A DNA stretch of 64,000 bases from NCBI GenBank assembly GCA_937930635.1, contig CALHCF010000006.1, positions 62,001-126,000 of the forward strand, in the 5' to 3' direction. The stretch comes from an uncultured Rhizobiaceae group bacterium. GTDB taxonomy: Bacteria > Pseudomonadota > Alphaproteobacteria > Rhizobiales > Rhizobiaceae. Positions 30,251-41,180 of the stretch are shown one piece after another (position 1 is the first letter of the stretch; the number at the start of each line of letters is the position of its first letter). A program made the translations under genes and the position numbers. The notes below the pieces were generated by a model. That model was not told the DNA's origin and made no database searches. It worked only from the letters and a program-made list of their open reading frames with translations.

Positions 30251-31142
30251 GAATGGGACGGTATACCAACTCACGCTTCGCAGATGGTCAGAAGCATTAA
30301 GGCATCCTGGCTTGTACTTTTCTTTTGCGGCTGCTGTGTCGATAGCTACAGCAGGCGGTCCATTTGGTACTTTTGACTCACTGAGTCTCGCTCAACGCTT
30401 GGGATTCTGGTTTTTGGCCCTGCTGACGTGCTGGACCATCGGGCTGCTCGCGATCGTTCCGTTGAGATTATACCTCCAGAAACTGGGAGCACCCAAGTTC
30501 TTTGCATTTTTGACTGCTACATGCCTTGCAAGCGCCATCATCTGTCCGATTTTCATCACCTTGCTGACCGCCGTCAAAGATCGCCAAGTTGATAATATGA
30601 CACAGTTCGAGCACCTGCTTTTGACCGTTCCCGTTGTCGTTATAGTGAGTTTGCTGGTGCTGCATGCAAGTGGTGAAAGCACTGAGTTGCTAAACCGGGC
30701 TGATCAGCATTCAAAAAAAACAAGAACTGATAAGATGCGCATATCTGATGATGATGAGACAAATAATTGCGTGATTCTACAAAAACTGCCCCCCGAAAAA
30801 CGGGGTGCCATTTTCGCCATGCTGGCTCAGGACCATTACGTTGAAGTCATTACCAACAGGGGTAAAGAACTGGTTTTGGCCAGGCTGACCGACGCAACAG
30901 CTCTTTGCGGCGATCAGGATGGATTGCGTATCCATCGCTCAACATGGGTTTCCCGCAAAGGCATCGAAACTGTCGAAAAACAAGGCCGTAAGATGCGCGT
31001 GGTGCTTCGCAACGGCCTTCGGCTCCCCGTAGCACGTACCATGGAAGGCGAACTGGTGAAGTTTCTCGGCGACAGCGACTCCGGAATATCCGGCCCCGGT
31101 ACGGTCAGCCTGTCGAACGGTTCGATGCCCTCCACTCCCTGA
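30249..31142 (+). CDS. membrane-anchored LytTR DNA-binding domain protein
   Basis: Four predicted TM helices then ILQKLPPEKRGAIFAMLAQDHYVEVITNRGKELVLARLTDATALCGDQDGLRIHRSTWVSRKGIETVEKQGRKMRVVLRNGLRLPVART. Confidence 0.9.
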   Translation: MNGTVYQLTLRRWSEALRHPGLYFSFAAAVSIATAGGPFGTFDSLSLAQRLGFWFLALLTCWTIGLLAIVPLRLYLQKLGAPKFFAFLTATCLASAIICPIFITLLTAVKDRQVDNMTQFEHLLLTVPVVVIVSLLVLHASGESTELLNRADQHSKKTRTDKMRISDDDETNNCVILQKLPPEKRGAIFAMLAQDHYVEVITNRGKELVLARLTDATALCGDQDGLRIHRSTWVSRKGIETVEKQGRKMRVVLRNGLRLPVARTMEGELVKFLGDSDSGISGPGTVSLSNGSMPSTP

Positions 31143-31314
31143 CAAACATGAGAAATGCAACGACAAGCACACTAACCAGACTCAAGACCCAGCCAAGCGA
31201 CAAAAGCGTTGCGACCGAGATCAGATGAATGGGGCTGTAATTGCCCCAGAGTTTGATTTCATGGATAAAAAATGAACTCAGTGCGGTCAAAACTATAACA
31301 AGCACCCAAAACCG
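31105..31314 (-). pseudogene. DUF2306 family membrane protein remnant
   Basis: RFWVLVIVLTALSSFFIHEIKLWGNYSPIHLISVATLLSL matches the DUF2306 pattern; too short, no upstream N-terminal domain. Confidence 0.65.
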
Positions 31315-31415
31315 TCAGATCACCAACAAGCGCCTTGCTACAGACAACAAAGATGTGGGAGCCTGCCGCTGCGAGACCGGTTCGAGGGACGTTTCCAACA
31401 ACCAATGACAATTGA

Positions 31416-32687
31416 GTGCCGCCACCCGTGAATCAGGACCGCACATATTTCCTTCTGCTCAATATCGGGCATTTTCTGGATCACCTGTTCATGTTGATCT
31501 TTGCCACTGTCGCGGCATTGGCACTTCATGTGGAATGGGGTGTCAGTTATGCGCAATTGCTGGCCTATGCGACGCCCGGTTTTTTCGCATTTGGCGTATT
31601 TGCCCTTCCTGCCGGTTGGATGGCCGACAGGTGGAGCCGGGATGGCATGATGGTGGTTTTCTTTATCGGCATCGGCATCACATCCATCCTGACCGGGCTT
31701 GCCCAAACCCCCTTTCAGATCGGAGCAGGCCTTTTCGCGATTGGAGTGTTTGCCGCCATCTACCATCCGGTCGGACTGGCAATCGTGACACTAAATTGGC
31801 GCGATACGGGCATGAGAATTGCCGCCAATGGTGTATGGGGCAATCTGGGTGTCGCAAGCGCCGCTCTCCTTACCGGCTATCTGATCGATAATGGCGGATG
31901 GCGCGCCGCATTCGTGTTTCCTGGCCTGTTCTCGATCGCCACCGGTCTGATCTATCTGGCCCTGCGCAGGAACAATATCCGCCAAGAACACGAAACGATT
32001 TCACCGCCTGCAACCAAAGGCCATGAAAGACTATCACTCTCGACACGAAGACTTCTGATCCGGGTTTCATCCATCGTCTTTCTCACAACCGCGGTGTCAT
32101 CGGTAATTTTCCAGTCAACAACCTTTGCCCTTCCCAAAATGCTGGACGAAAGCGTGGGTGGGCTTGCGTTGGATCTGGCCGGCTGGGTGAGCGCTGCAGA
32201 AGATGGCAAAGGCGAAGTTGCAACGGTGATTGGTTTGCTTGCCTTCATCGTTTTTGCAGTGGCGTCGGTCGCACAGCTGGTTGTGGGCCGAATGCTGGAC
32301 CGCTATGGCCCGCGCCGTGTCTTCATGGTTGTGGCATCAATGCAAATTCTGTTCTTTGCAATGATGCCGGGATTGAAAGATGCCGCTGCATTGGCGGTAG
32401 CGCTTGGCTTCATGCTTGGGGCGTTCGGTCAAATACCAATCAACGATTTCATGATCGGCAAGATGGCCAGCGGATCAATGCGCGCCCGAATCTATGGCAT
32501 CCGCTATGTGGTGAGCTTCGCGGTCCTGGCAATCGCTTTGCCGCTTATCGCATTTGTTTACGACAATTGGGGCTTTGACACGCTTTTTCGTATTCTCGCA
32601 TTCGCCGCGCTGATCATCCTGCTGGCGGCGGCTCTTTTGCCAAGAAAATTGCCGTCAGCGAACCTCCTGCCAACGGCCGCCGAGTAA
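31416..32687 (+). CDS. MFS transporter
   Basis: 12-TM-like; GHFLDHLFMLIFATVAAL, FALPAGWMADRWSRDGMM, VVGRMLDRYGPRRVFMV. Confidence 0.93.
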   Translation: MPPPVNQDRTYFLLLNIGHFLDHLFMLIFATVAALALHVEWGVSYAQLLAYATPGFFAFGVFALPAGWMADRWSRDGMMVVFFIGIGITSILTGLAQTPFQIGAGLFAIGVFAAIYHPVGLAIVTLNWRDTGMRIAANGVWGNLGVASAALLTGYLIDNGGWRAAFVFPGLFSIATGLIYLALRRNNIRQEHETISPPATKGHERLSLSTRRLLIRVSSIVFLTTAVSSVIFQSTTFALPKMLDESVGGLALDLAGWVSAAEDGKGEVATVIGLLAFIVFAVASVAQLVVGRMLDRYGPRRVFMVVASMQILFFAMMPGLKDAAALAVALGFMLGAFGQIPINDFMIGKMASGSMRARIYGIRYVVSFAVLAIALPLIAFVYDNWGFDTLFRILAFAALIILLAAALLPRKLPSANLLPTAAE

Positions 32688-32839
32688 ACTTGACCGGCTC
32701 ACGTCGTTCCCCACTGTCACCCAGGATCACCAATCAGTTTTTTTTGGGGGTTTGCAGTTGTGCAGGGCGTGGAAAGGGTTCACGCCCTCGATGCCTTACC
32801 CTATAGAAATGACTTAGCCACAACAATTGCTGCTCCAAT

Positions 32840-32868
32840 ACCCGGTCGGCGGACGCAGGCCGGGTTTT
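32840..32868 (+). terminator. terminator-like hairpin in the carB leader (possible attenuator)
   Basis: acccggtc ... ggccgggt followed by tttg; downstream of a candidate TTCACG-N17-TATAGA promoter. Confidence 0.4.
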
Positions 32869-32902
32869 GTTCGGGCAGCCCTATGCCTGACAGGTTATAT
32901 TC

Positions 32903-35900
32903 ATGCCAAAAAGACCCGACATCGATGCCATTTTGATCATCGGAGCCGGCCCTATCGTCATTGGTCAGGCCTGTGAGTTTGACTATTCCGGCACCCAGGC
33001 CTGCAAGGCTTTGCGTTCGGAGGGCTATCGCGTCGTGCTGGTTAATTCGAACCCGGCAACGATTATGACCGACCCCGAACTTGCTGACGCCACTTATATC
33101 GAACCCATCACTCCCGCCGTTGTTGCCAAAATCATTGAGCGGGAGCGGAAAGCCCATCCCAACGAAAAGTTGGTCCTGCTCCCCACCATGGGCGGGCAGA
33201 CCGCACTGAACACAGCCCTGTCACTGGAACGGATGGAGGTCCTTGAAGAACACGACGTCGAAATGATTGGCGCAGATGCGGCAGCCATCGACAAGGCGGA
33301 AGACCGTGACCTGTTTCGAACGGCCATGGACAAGATCGGTCTGGCCACCCCGAAATCAGCATTTGTCAACACCAGCGAACTGAAGAAGCAGTTCAAGGCC
33401 GAAGAAGAAGCCCATTTTGCTCAGAAGGATGAACGGGCAACTCTCCAGAAGTCGTGGGATTCCGGTGAACAGTTTCGTCGCGAAAAACATCGCCTCACCG
33501 CTCAGATGCAGGCGCTCGAAGCCTATGAAACCACAGGCCTGCCCGCCATCATACGCCCCTCCTTTACGATGGGTGGTCAGGGCGGCGGTATCGCCTACAC
33601 GCTTGATGAGCTTTACGAGATCGTTTTGTCTGGTGTGGAAGCCTCACCCACAAACGAAGTTCTGGTGGAAGAAAGTGTGCTGGGCTGGAAGGAATACGAA
33701 ATGGAAGTTGTGCGCGACAAGGCGGACAACTGCATTATCGTTTGCTCTATCGAGAATGTGGATCCGATGGGTGTCCATACCGGCGATTCCATTACCGTTG
33801 CCCCAGCCCTGACCCTGACCGACAAGGAATACCAGATTATGCGCAACGCCAGCATCGCGGTGTTGCGTGAGATTGGCGTTGAAACCGGCGGATCCAATGT
33901 GCAGTTTGCGGTCAATCCGGCTGACGGACGTCTGGTCGTGATCGAAATGAACCCGCGTGTTTCCCGTTCCTCGGCTCTGGCTTCAAAAGCAACAGGGTTT
34001 CCAATCGCAAAAGTCGCGGCACGTCTGGCCGTTGGTTACACGCTGGACGAGTTGGAAAACGACATTACGGGCGGCGCGACCCCTGCCAGTTTTGAACCCT
34101 CCATTGATTATGTGGTCACAAAGATTCCACGCTTCGCCTTTGAAAAATTTGGCGTGGCATCTGACACGCTAACAACCTCCATGAAATCGGTTGGTGAGGT
34201 GATGGCCATTGGCCGCACCTTTGCTGAAAGCCTGCAAAAGGCTCTGCGTGGTCTGGAAACCGGACTGACAGGTCTCGACGATGTCTGGATCGACGGTTTC
34301 AATACCGAAGGAGAGGAAACCGAGGAGCGCACCAAAGGCAACCGCGATGCCATTCGCGGGGCTCTTGGTACACCCAAACCGGACCGTTTGCTGAAGGTCG
34401 CCCAGGCCATGCGCGTGGGGACCTCACTTGAGGAAATCCACCGTTTTTGCCGCATCGACCCGTGGTTCCTGGAACAGATGCAAGCCATCATCGATACGGA
34501 AGAACGGGTGAAAACCCATGGCCTTCCCGGCGATGCGGTCAACATGCGCAACCTGAAATCCATGGGTTTTTCCGATGCCCGGCTGGCGCATTTGTGCGGA
34601 CAGACCGAAGCTGAAGTGGCCACGGCGCGGCGCAACCTTGATGTGCGCCCGGTTTTCAAACGCATCGACACCTGTGCTGCCGAATTCGCCTCTCCAACGG
34701 CCTATATGTATTCATCCTACGAGAAACCGTTTGCCGGAGCGCTACGCTCCGAGGCCGGCATTTCGAAGCGGCGCAAAGCCATGATTCTGGGCGGCGGACC
34801 TAACCGGATCGGTCAGGGTATCGAATTCGACTATTGCTGTTGCCATGCAGCGTTTGCACTGGCCGATGCAGGTATCGAATCCATCATGGTCAACTGCAAC
34901 CCGGAAACCGTGTCGACTGACTACGATACGTCCGACCGGCTGTATTTCGAAAGCCTCACCGCTGAAGACGTTCTGGAGATTATTCATGCCGAACAGCAGG
35001 ACGGCGAGTTTATGGGTGTGATCGTGCAGTTTGGCGGCCAGACACCCCTGAAGTTGGCCAATGATCTGGAGGCCGCAGGTATTCCTATCCTCGGCACATC
35101 TCCTGATGCCATCGACCTGGCAGAAGATCGCGATCGCTTTCAAAAACTGCTAAACGACCTCGATTTGACACAGCCCGTCAATGGCATTGCCCGGACAGTC
35201 GAGGAGGCCCATGCCATTGTGGCAGATGTGGGATATCCCGTCGTCATCCGCCCATCCTATGTACTGGGTGGCCGGGCGATGGAAATCGTGCGTGATGATG
35301 CACAGTTCACGCGCTACATTAACGAAGCTGTTGTGGTTTCAGGAGACACGCCGGTTCTTATCGACAGTTACCTCACCAACGCCGTGGAAGTGGACGTGGA
35401 CTGCCTCTGTGACGGAGAAGAAGTCTTCGTCTGCGGGATCATGGAGCATATTGAAGAAGCTGGCATACATTCCGGGGACAGCGCCTGCACCCTACCCACC
35501 CGCTCCTTCGATAATGCCATGCTTGCAGAACTGAAACGTCAGACCGTGGACATGGCCAGAGCATTGAACGTTATTGGCCTGATGAACGTGCAGTATGCGA
35601 TCAAGGACGGAACCATTTTTGTCCTTGAGGTCAACCCAAGAGCATCGCGCACCGTGCCCTTCGTCGCCAAAACAATCGGGGTTCAGATCGCCCGGATTGC
35701 AGCGCGGCTCATGGCTGGCGAGAAGCTTGCAACAGTGCTACCTGAACGTCCCGATGCCAGCAAACTCGATCATTTCGCCGTCAAGGAAGCCGTCTTTCCC
35801 TTCGCCCGTTTTCCCGGCGTCGATACCCTGCTCGGCCCGGAAATGCGGTCAACCGGCGAAGTTATGGGGCTTGATCGCAGCTACGCCATGGCTTTTGCCA

Positions 35901-36337
35901 AAGCGCAATTGGGGGCTTCAAACGACCTTCCAACCAGCGGCACAGTATTCATCTCGGTCAAGGGCGATGACAAGGAACGCGTTTTACCAGCAGCCCGCAA
36001 ACTGGCAGAGCTTGGTTTCACGCTCACAGCGACCGGCGGCACCCAACGCCATCTCGCAGCAGCCGGGCTGAACGTAACCCGCATTAACAAGGTTCTGGAG
36101 GGGCGCCCTCACGCAGAAGATGCCATCCGCAATCGCCAGGTGGATCTGGTGTTCAATACCACCGTGGGGGCCAAATCGCTTTCGGACTCACGGTCTCTGC
36201 GCCAGGCAGCCCTGCTCAACAAGGTTCCCTATTACACCACGGTTGCCGGCAGTCTTGCAGCCGCTGATGCCATTGAGGCCATGGCAACCGGTCAGATCGC
36301 GGTTGCTCCGTTGCAAAGCTATTTTCCGGCACCGTGA
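32903..36337 (+). CDS. carB: carbamoyl-phosphate synthase large subunit
   Basis: 1144 aa; [27 protein letters not shown]; repeated ATP-grasp halves; MGS-like C-terminal domain. Confidence 0.99.
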   Translation: MPKRPDIDAILIIGAGPIVIGQACEFDYSGTQACKALRSEGYRVVLVNSNPATIMTDPELADATYIEPITPAVVAKIIERERKAHPNEKLVLLPTMGGQTALNTALSLERMEVLEEHDVEMIGADAAAIDKAEDRDLFRTAMDKIGLATPKSAFVNTSELKKQFKAEEEAHFAQKDERATLQKSWDSGEQFRREKHRLTAQMQALEAYETTGLPAIIRPSFTMGGQGGGIAYTLDELYEIVLSGVEASPTNEVLVEESVLGWKEYEMEVVRDKADNCIIVCSIENVDPMGVHTGDSITVAPALTLTDKEYQIMRNASIAVLREIGVETGGSNVQFAVNPADGRLVVIEMNPRVSRSSALASKATGFPIAKVAARLAVGYTLDELENDITGGATPASFEPSIDYVVTKIPRFAFEKFGVASDTLTTSMKSVGEVMAIGRTFAESLQKALRGLETGLTGLDDVWIDGFNTEGEETEERTKGNRDAIRGALGTPKPDRLLKVAQAMRVGTSLEEIHRFCRIDPWFLEQMQAIIDTEERVKTHGLPGDAVNMRNLKSMGFSDARLAHLCGQTEAEVATARRNLDVRPVFKRIDTCAAEFASPTAYMYSSYEKPFAGALRSEAGISKRRKAMILGGGPNRIGQGIEFDYCCCHAAFALADAGIESIMVNCNPETVSTDYDTSDRLYFESLTAEDVLEIIHAEQQDGEFMGVIVQFGGQTPLKLANDLEAAGIPILGTSPDAIDLAEDRDRFQKLLNDLDLTQPVNGIARTVEEAHAIVADVGYPVVIRPSYVLGGRAMEIVRDDAQFTRYINEAVVVSGDTPVLIDSYLTNAVEVDVDCLCDGEEVFVCGIMEHIEEAGIHSGDSACTLPTRSFDNAMLAELKRQTVDMARALNVIGLMNVQYAIKDGTIFVLEVNPRASRTVPFVAKTIGVQIARIAARLMAGEKLATVLPERPDASKLDHFAVKEAVFPFARFPGVDTLLGPEMRSTGEVMGLDRSYAMAFAKAQLGASNDLPTSGTVFISVKGDDKERVLPAARKLAELGFTLTATGGTQRHLAAAGLNVTRINKVLEGRPHAEDAIRNRQVDLVFNTTVGAKSLSDSRSLRQAALLNKVPYYTTVAGSLAAADAIEAMATGQIAVAPLQSYFPAP

Positions 36338-36340
36338 TAG

Positions 36341-36790
36341 TTAAGCCACCAACCAGGTCAGCTGAGCGGCAGTAAACAGGGCATAACCGCAAAATATAAC
36401 CAGAACGCAAAAGACAGCAAAAGAACCAATATCCTTGGCGTTTCTGCCATAGTCGCTAATTTCCGGCGAGGTTCGGTCAACAATCAACTCGATGGCCGTG
36501 TTGAGGGCCTCAACGCACAAAACTCCCATAAAGAGGAAGAACAAAACAACGAACTGAGCAACAGATGCACCCAAAACAACAAAAACGAGCGATGCAAGTA
36601 CCATCAAAATGCATTCCAGGCGCGCTGCCTGCTCTCGCAACAAAACCCAGGCACCAGCCATCGAATACCTGAAAGCCCCCGCAATATGGGCAAGGCCTCT
36701 GGGTCCAGAATTTTGTCGCTTTACCAACGTCACGATAACCTCAAATTTGGCACTTTCGGCAGGCAGTCCAGCCCAGAATACCAAAATCAC
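36341..36790 (-). CDS. dgkA: diacylglycerol kinase
   Basis: VLCVEALNTAIELIVDRTSPEISDYGRNAKDIGSFAV signature; true start probably ~36727. Confidence 0.93.
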   Translation of the reverse strand: MILVFWAGLPAESAKFEVIVTLVKRQNSGPRGLAHIAGAFRYSMAGAWVLLREQAARLECILMVLASLVFVVLGASVAQFVVLFFLFMGVLCVEALNTAIELIVDRTSPEISDYGRNAKDIGSFAVFCVLVIFCGYALFTAAQLTWLVA

Positions 36791-36902
36791 GTTATCCAGC
36801 GGTGATCAGAAATGATAAAACTGGAACTGTTGGTGAAAATCTGGTCGCATTAGCGCATCAAAATAGTTGAACTGAAATGCCAAAAAGGCTTTGAGTGAAA
36901 CC

Positions 36903-37511
36903 ATGTCGGACGCGAATCTAAAACAACGGTATGTTGGGCCATGGAGCATTCCCAATTTGCTCACCTATGCCCGCATTCTGGTCGTGCCGTTGGTGGTCCT
37001 GTGTTTTGATCTGGAAGAGCGGGGAAAATCCACCGATATCGCGCGCTGGTCAGCACTTGGTCTCTTCGTATTTGCAAGCGTTACAGATTTTCTGGATGGC
37101 TATCTTGCGCGTATCTGGAAACAGACATCGTCCCTGGGCCGGATGCTTGATCCAATCGCCGATAAACTACTCGTGGCGGCATGTCTTTTGCTGTTGGCCG
37201 CCGATGGAACCATAGCCGGTTGGTCCATTTGGGCAGCCATCGTAATATTGAGCCGCGAAATCCTCGTTTCCGGCCTGCGCGAATATCTTGCCGAACTTAA
37301 AGTCAGCGTCCCCGTTACCCAACTTGCCAAATGGAAAACCACGCTACAGATGGTTGCGCTTGGCTTTCTTCTGGCTGGCCCTGCTGGCGACAAGATTTTC
37401 CCTTATTGCACAGATACCGGCCTGATCCTCCTGTGGATCTCGGCTGTTGTAACGCTGGTGACCGGATATGATTACTTTCGCGCCGGTCTCAAACATATGA
37501 TTGATGAGTAG
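36903..37511 (+). CDS. pgsA: CDP-diacylglycerol--glycerol-3-phosphate 3-phosphatidyltransferase
   Basis: SIPNLLTYARILVVPLVV; DFLDGYLARIWKQTSSLGRMLDPIADKLLVA CDP-alcohol PT motif. Confidence 0.96.
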   Translation: MSDANLKQRYVGPWSIPNLLTYARILVVPLVVLCFDLEERGKSTDIARWSALGLFVFASVTDFLDGYLARIWKQTSSLGRMLDPIADKLLVAACLLLLAADGTIAGWSIWAAIVILSREILVSGLREYLAELKVSVPVTQLAKWKTTLQMVALGFLLAGPAGDKIFPYCTDTGLILLWISAVVTLVTGYDYFRAGLKHMIDE

Positions 37512-37778
37512 GTGATGTCCGCGACCACAAAGCTTATGTATTTTTCGTGGATTCGCGAACGTGTTGGTGCCAGCGAAGAAATACTTACGCTTCCTGACAA
37601 TCTCGACACGGTATCGGATCTTCTAAGCTGGATGAAAACCCGTAATGAGGGTTTTGCAGCAGCGCTGGAATTTCCCGATATCATCCGCGTTGCACTTGAT
37701 CAGGAACATGTCGAACATGACGCCCCCATCGGTTCCGCCAAAGAGATTGCCCTTTTCCCACCCATGACCGGCGGCTGA
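37512..37778 (+). CDS. moaD: molybdopterin converting factor subunit 1
   Basis: MYFSWIRERVGASEEI...IALFPPMTGG C-terminal GG. Confidence 0.95.
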   Translation: MMSATTKLMYFSWIRERVGASEEILTLPDNLDTVSDLLSWMKTRNEGFAAALEFPDIIRVALDQEHVEHDAPIGSAKEIALFPPMTGG

Positions 37779-37782
37779 AGCG

Positions 37783-38247
37783 GTGGCTGCCAAACCGGAC
37801 ATTCGGGTTCAGGCTGAGGATTTCGACCAGGCAGATGAAATATCTTCGCTGACCAGGGGCCGCACCGATATTGGCGCGGTAGCAACCTTCACAGGCCTTT
37901 GCAGAAGTGAAGGCGAAAGCCTCTCCGCCCTGGAGCTGGAACATTATCCCGGTATGGCTGAGGCGAAAATCATGCAGGCAGCACAACGCGCCTGTGCCCG
38001 TTGGCCCCTTGATGGCATGACCGTCATTCACCGCTATGGTGTCATTCAGCCTGGTGAACAGATCGTGCTGGTTATTGCAACCAGTCGTCACCGCGATGCC
38101 GCCTTTGATGGCGCACGCTATGTTATGGATTTCCTGAAAACCGATGCCCCCTTCTGGAAGAAGGAACACCGGACAGACGGTCAGGCAGGCGATTGGGTGG
38201 ACGCAAAAGAAAGCGACGAAACCGCAAAGAAACGCTGGGCTGAATGA
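37783..38247 (+). CDS. moaE: molybdopterin synthase catalytic subunit
   Basis: GAVATFTGLCRS, LELEHYPGMAEAKI, VIHRYGVIQPGEQIVLVI, FMDFLKTDAPFWKKE-type motif. Confidence 0.96.
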   Translation: MAAKPDIRVQAEDFDQADEISSLTRGRTDIGAVATFTGLCRSEGESLSALELEHYPGMAEAKIMQAAQRACARWPLDGMTVIHRYGVIQPGEQIVLVIATSRHRDAAFDGARYVMDFLKTDAPFWKKEHRTDGQAGDWVDAKESDETAKKRWAE

Positions 38248-38279
38248 GGCCGGTAAAGAGGTAATCAGGAGAGAAGCCC

Positions 38280-39278
38280 ATGCTGCGCTGGGGAATATTA
38301 TCAACTGCAAAGATCGGCATCGAGCATCTGATCCCTGCAATCCTGAACAGCGAGAATGGTGTGGTTTCGGCAATTGCCAGCCGCGACACAGACCGCGCCC
38401 GGAAAGTGGCCAAACGCTTCGCAATTCCCCAGGCATTTGGCAGTTACGACGAACTCCTCGCCAGCGATCAGGTGGACGCGGTCTATATCCCGCTTCTCAC
38501 ATCGCAGCATGTTGAGTGGTCCATCCGTGCTGCCGATGCGGGCAAGCATGTTCTTTGCGAAAAACCCATCGCACTCAAGGCTGATGAGATTGACGGCATC
38601 ATCGATGCCCGCGACCGCAACAATGTGGTACTTTCAGAAGCCTTCATGGTTACGTTCCATCCACAATGGCACAAAGTGCGTTCCCTCATAGCCGAAGGCG
38701 CGATTGGCACGCTGCAACACGTTCAGGCGGCCTTCACCTACAACAACACCGATCCAAACAATATGCGCAATATCGTCGAATTTGGCGGCGGCGCCCTGCC
38801 TGATATTGGTGTGTATCCAACTGTGACCACACGCTTCTCAACAGGCGCAGAGCCGCAACGGGTTTCGGCGCGGGTCGGGCGTGATCCCAAATTCGGAACT
38901 GATATTTACGCCAGCTGGCGGGCCGATTTCGGCACCTTTGAAATGACAGCCTATGTTGCCACCCAACTCGCCCTGCGACAGGAAATCTCCTTCCACGGTG
39001 AAAAGGGCTGGATCAACGTTGCAGCCCCCTTCAACGCCGGTCTTTATGATGCCGATGTCATCACGCTGCACGACAAGGATCATGCGCAAGCGCAGCATTT
39101 CCGCTTTGCAGGCGTCAATCAGTACCAAAATCAGGTCGAAGCTTTTGCAAAGGCAGTCGCCGGAGAAAAGTTGAAAGAAGGCGAAGAAATCTTCTCGCTG
39201 GAAAACTCAAAGCTTAATCAAAAACTCATCGACGCCATCTACCGCGCCGGTGAAAGCGACGACTGGGAAACGGTCTGA
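38280..39278 (+). CDS. Gfo/Idh/MocA family oxidoreductase
   Basis: [38 protein letters not shown]. Confidence 0.95.
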   Translation: MLRWGILSTAKIGIEHLIPAILNSENGVVSAIASRDTDRARKVAKRFAIPQAFGSYDELLASDQVDAVYIPLLTSQHVEWSIRAADAGKHVLCEKPIALKADEIDGIIDARDRNNVVLSEAFMVTFHPQWHKVRSLIAEGAIGTLQHVQAAFTYNNTDPNNMRNIVEFGGGALPDIGVYPTVTTRFSTGAEPQRVSARVGRDPKFGTDIYASWRADFGTFEMTAYVATQLALRQEISFHGEKGWINVAAPFNAGLYDADVITLHDKDHAQAQHFRFAGVNQYQNQVEAFAKAVAGEKLKEGEEIFSLENSKLNQKLIDAIYRAGESDDWETV

Positions 39279-39332
39279 ACCTTCGGTTGGCGACAACAAA
39301 TCAGATCGAAACTGATCAACAAGGCCTTAGGA

Positions 39333-40370
39333 TCAAAGCCCCATGGAGCGAACGGGAGCAACCCACGAACTGGCCAGCAGGCCATAACTCAGCAAGATCA
39401 GGATAAAGCCGCCAACCAAGGCTATAAGATAACCGGCCGTATCGATACGAGTCGCAGTCGATCCCAACAATGAAACCGCCAGTCCCCGCGCTTTGACGGC
39501 AAGGATAGCGAGCGCCGAGACCGTGATCGCCGTACCCGCTGAAATTGCAGCAACGGCCATGATACCCGCCAGAGGAATGTCAGCAAACCGGGCAAAAACG
39601 AGCACCAGCACCGCACCAGAACAGGGGCGCAGGCCGATGGAGAAAATAATTCCGATCACCGAGCGCCAATCTGTTGCCTGCTCAAGTTGCTCCGTGCTTG
39701 GCATGTGGGAATGGCCGCATGTGCTGCAAACACCATTAGCTCCATGGCTGTGTTCATGATCATGGCCGTGATGCTCATTTCCGCCGTGTTGGCCACCCTG
39801 ATGATCGTGCTGGTGGCTGTGCCCGGCTGATGCAGCGCCGTTTGTTCCCAAACCAAACCAGTTCAAACCCCGCAATGCGCGCCAGGCCAGCATGGCACCA
39901 AGTCCCATAATCAGCACAAAGCTGATCCGCTCGCTCCACAACACCGCAATCTTCGCATCACGCGCAACGGTTCCAAACACATAAAACAGACCATAAACCA
40001 GCAGTACCGCCATCACACCCTGCAGCAGTGCCGCCGCGACAGACATGGCAACACTTTTGCCGATGCGTTCCGGCTGGGTGAGAAGATAAGTCGACAGAAT
40101 GACCTTGCCGTGGCCAGGTCCAGCTGCGTGGAAAACGCCATACATGAAACTGCCCAGAACCACGGTCGTCGCGGTCGACCACCCGGTCTTGTCGGCAAAT
40201 GCGCCCAGGCTCTCGGTCATGATTTTGTGAAAAGCGCGCTGTTCGGAAAATATCCACGTTAGAAAATCGCGATAGGCTTCCGCTGCCGGTTCCCGCAGAA
40301 CCAGCATCACCGCCGCCAGTGACAACAGACAAAGCGCAACCACCATCGGGCGGCTTTGAATCATTTGCAT
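39333..40370 (-). CDS. nickel/cobalt exporter/transporter (NicO/RcnA family)
   Basis: GVFHAAGPGHGKVILSTYLLTQPERIGKSV; His-rich loop HSHQHDHQGGQHGGNEHHGHDHEHSHG; GLRPCSGAVLVLVFA. Confidence 0.93.
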   Translation of the reverse strand: MQMIQSRPMVVALCLLSLAAVMLVLREPAAEAYRDFLTWIFSEQRAFHKIMTESLGAFADKTGWSTATTVVLGSFMYGVFHAAGPGHGKVILSTYLLTQPERIGKSVAMSVAAALLQGVMAVLLVYGLFYVFGTVARDAKIAVLWSERISFVLIMGLGAMLAWRALRGLNWFGLGTNGAASAGHSHQHDHQGGQHGGNEHHGHDHEHSHGANGVCSTCGHSHMPSTEQLEQATDWRSVIGIIFSIGLRPCSGAVLVLVFARFADIPLAGIMAVAAISAGTAITVSALAILAVKARGLAVSLLGSTATRIDTAGYLIALVGGFILILLSYGLLASSWVAPVRSMGL

Positions 40371-41062
40371 GTTATCGCCACCCACTCGGCAAAGTTAATT
40401 CCAAGATCGGAGCCCCCCGACTCTGTCTTGTCGAGCGAACTGGCAAACGCCGCCACATCTTCATCGGGGTCAGGTGTACGCAAATCCCATTTGCAGCCGG
40501 CCGGTGCATTGGAAAGGCTGATTGAGCCATCCGCATTGTCGTGATTCATGGCGATATAAAACTCATCGTCATAAATTGCATATCGCAGCGGTTTCTCATT
40601 CACCTCAACTGCTTCCTTGAGGGGGACATCGAAAGTCAGGAGAAATTTTCGTTTTTTCAGCGTGGCCGCAACCGGAACAGCTTTGTCAACTTCAGGAACC
40701 ACACCGTTCTCATCAAATTTAGTGAAGTAGTCGATGCGATGAATGTTGCCGAGAATTTCCGTCATCAGACTGTCGAGTTCAGACTGCTCGGATTCGCCAT
40801 TCTTGTTCGCGTCCTGACCTTCCAGCGCGTAAGCGGAGAAGAACTCGTCGAAAAGCCACGAATAGCGGAACCCGCTGACCTTGCCTTGTGCATCGAATTT
40901 GACTTCGACTTTCATTTCGACAAATTCATGGGGGTGCGCCAGCGCCTGGCCGCCAAAAATGCTGCTAACCGCAATGGCTGCTGCGAAAACTGAAATGAAG
41001 GCCTGCGCCCGGGTCCATTTTGTGATCACCTGTCCGGCACCTTTCCTTTGGCCACAAAACAA
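40361..41062 (-). CDS. DUF1007 family protein
   Basis: ALAHPHEFVEMKVEVKFDAQGKVSGFRYSWLFDEFFSAYALEGQDANKNG. Confidence 0.93.
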   Translation of the reverse strand: MFCGQRKGAGQVITKWTRAQAFISVFAAAIAVSSIFGGQALAHPHEFVEMKVEVKFDAQGKVSGFRYSWLFDEFFSAYALEGQDANKNGESEQSELDSLMTEILGNIHRIDYFTKFDENGVVPEVDKAVPVAATLKKRKFLLTFDVPLKEAVEVNEKPLRYAIYDDEFYIAMNHDNADGSISLSNAPAGCKWDLRTPDPDEDVAAFASSLDKTESGGSDLGINFAEWVAITCK

Positions 41063-41180
41063 ATCACTTGGCTATTTTAACACACGCATATTGTGGTGCC
41101 AGTTTGGCAACGCAAATTTGATGAACCCCCGGCTCACTTTATGAAGGGCCGGGGATCACATTTGGTCTCGTCGGCTAAGG

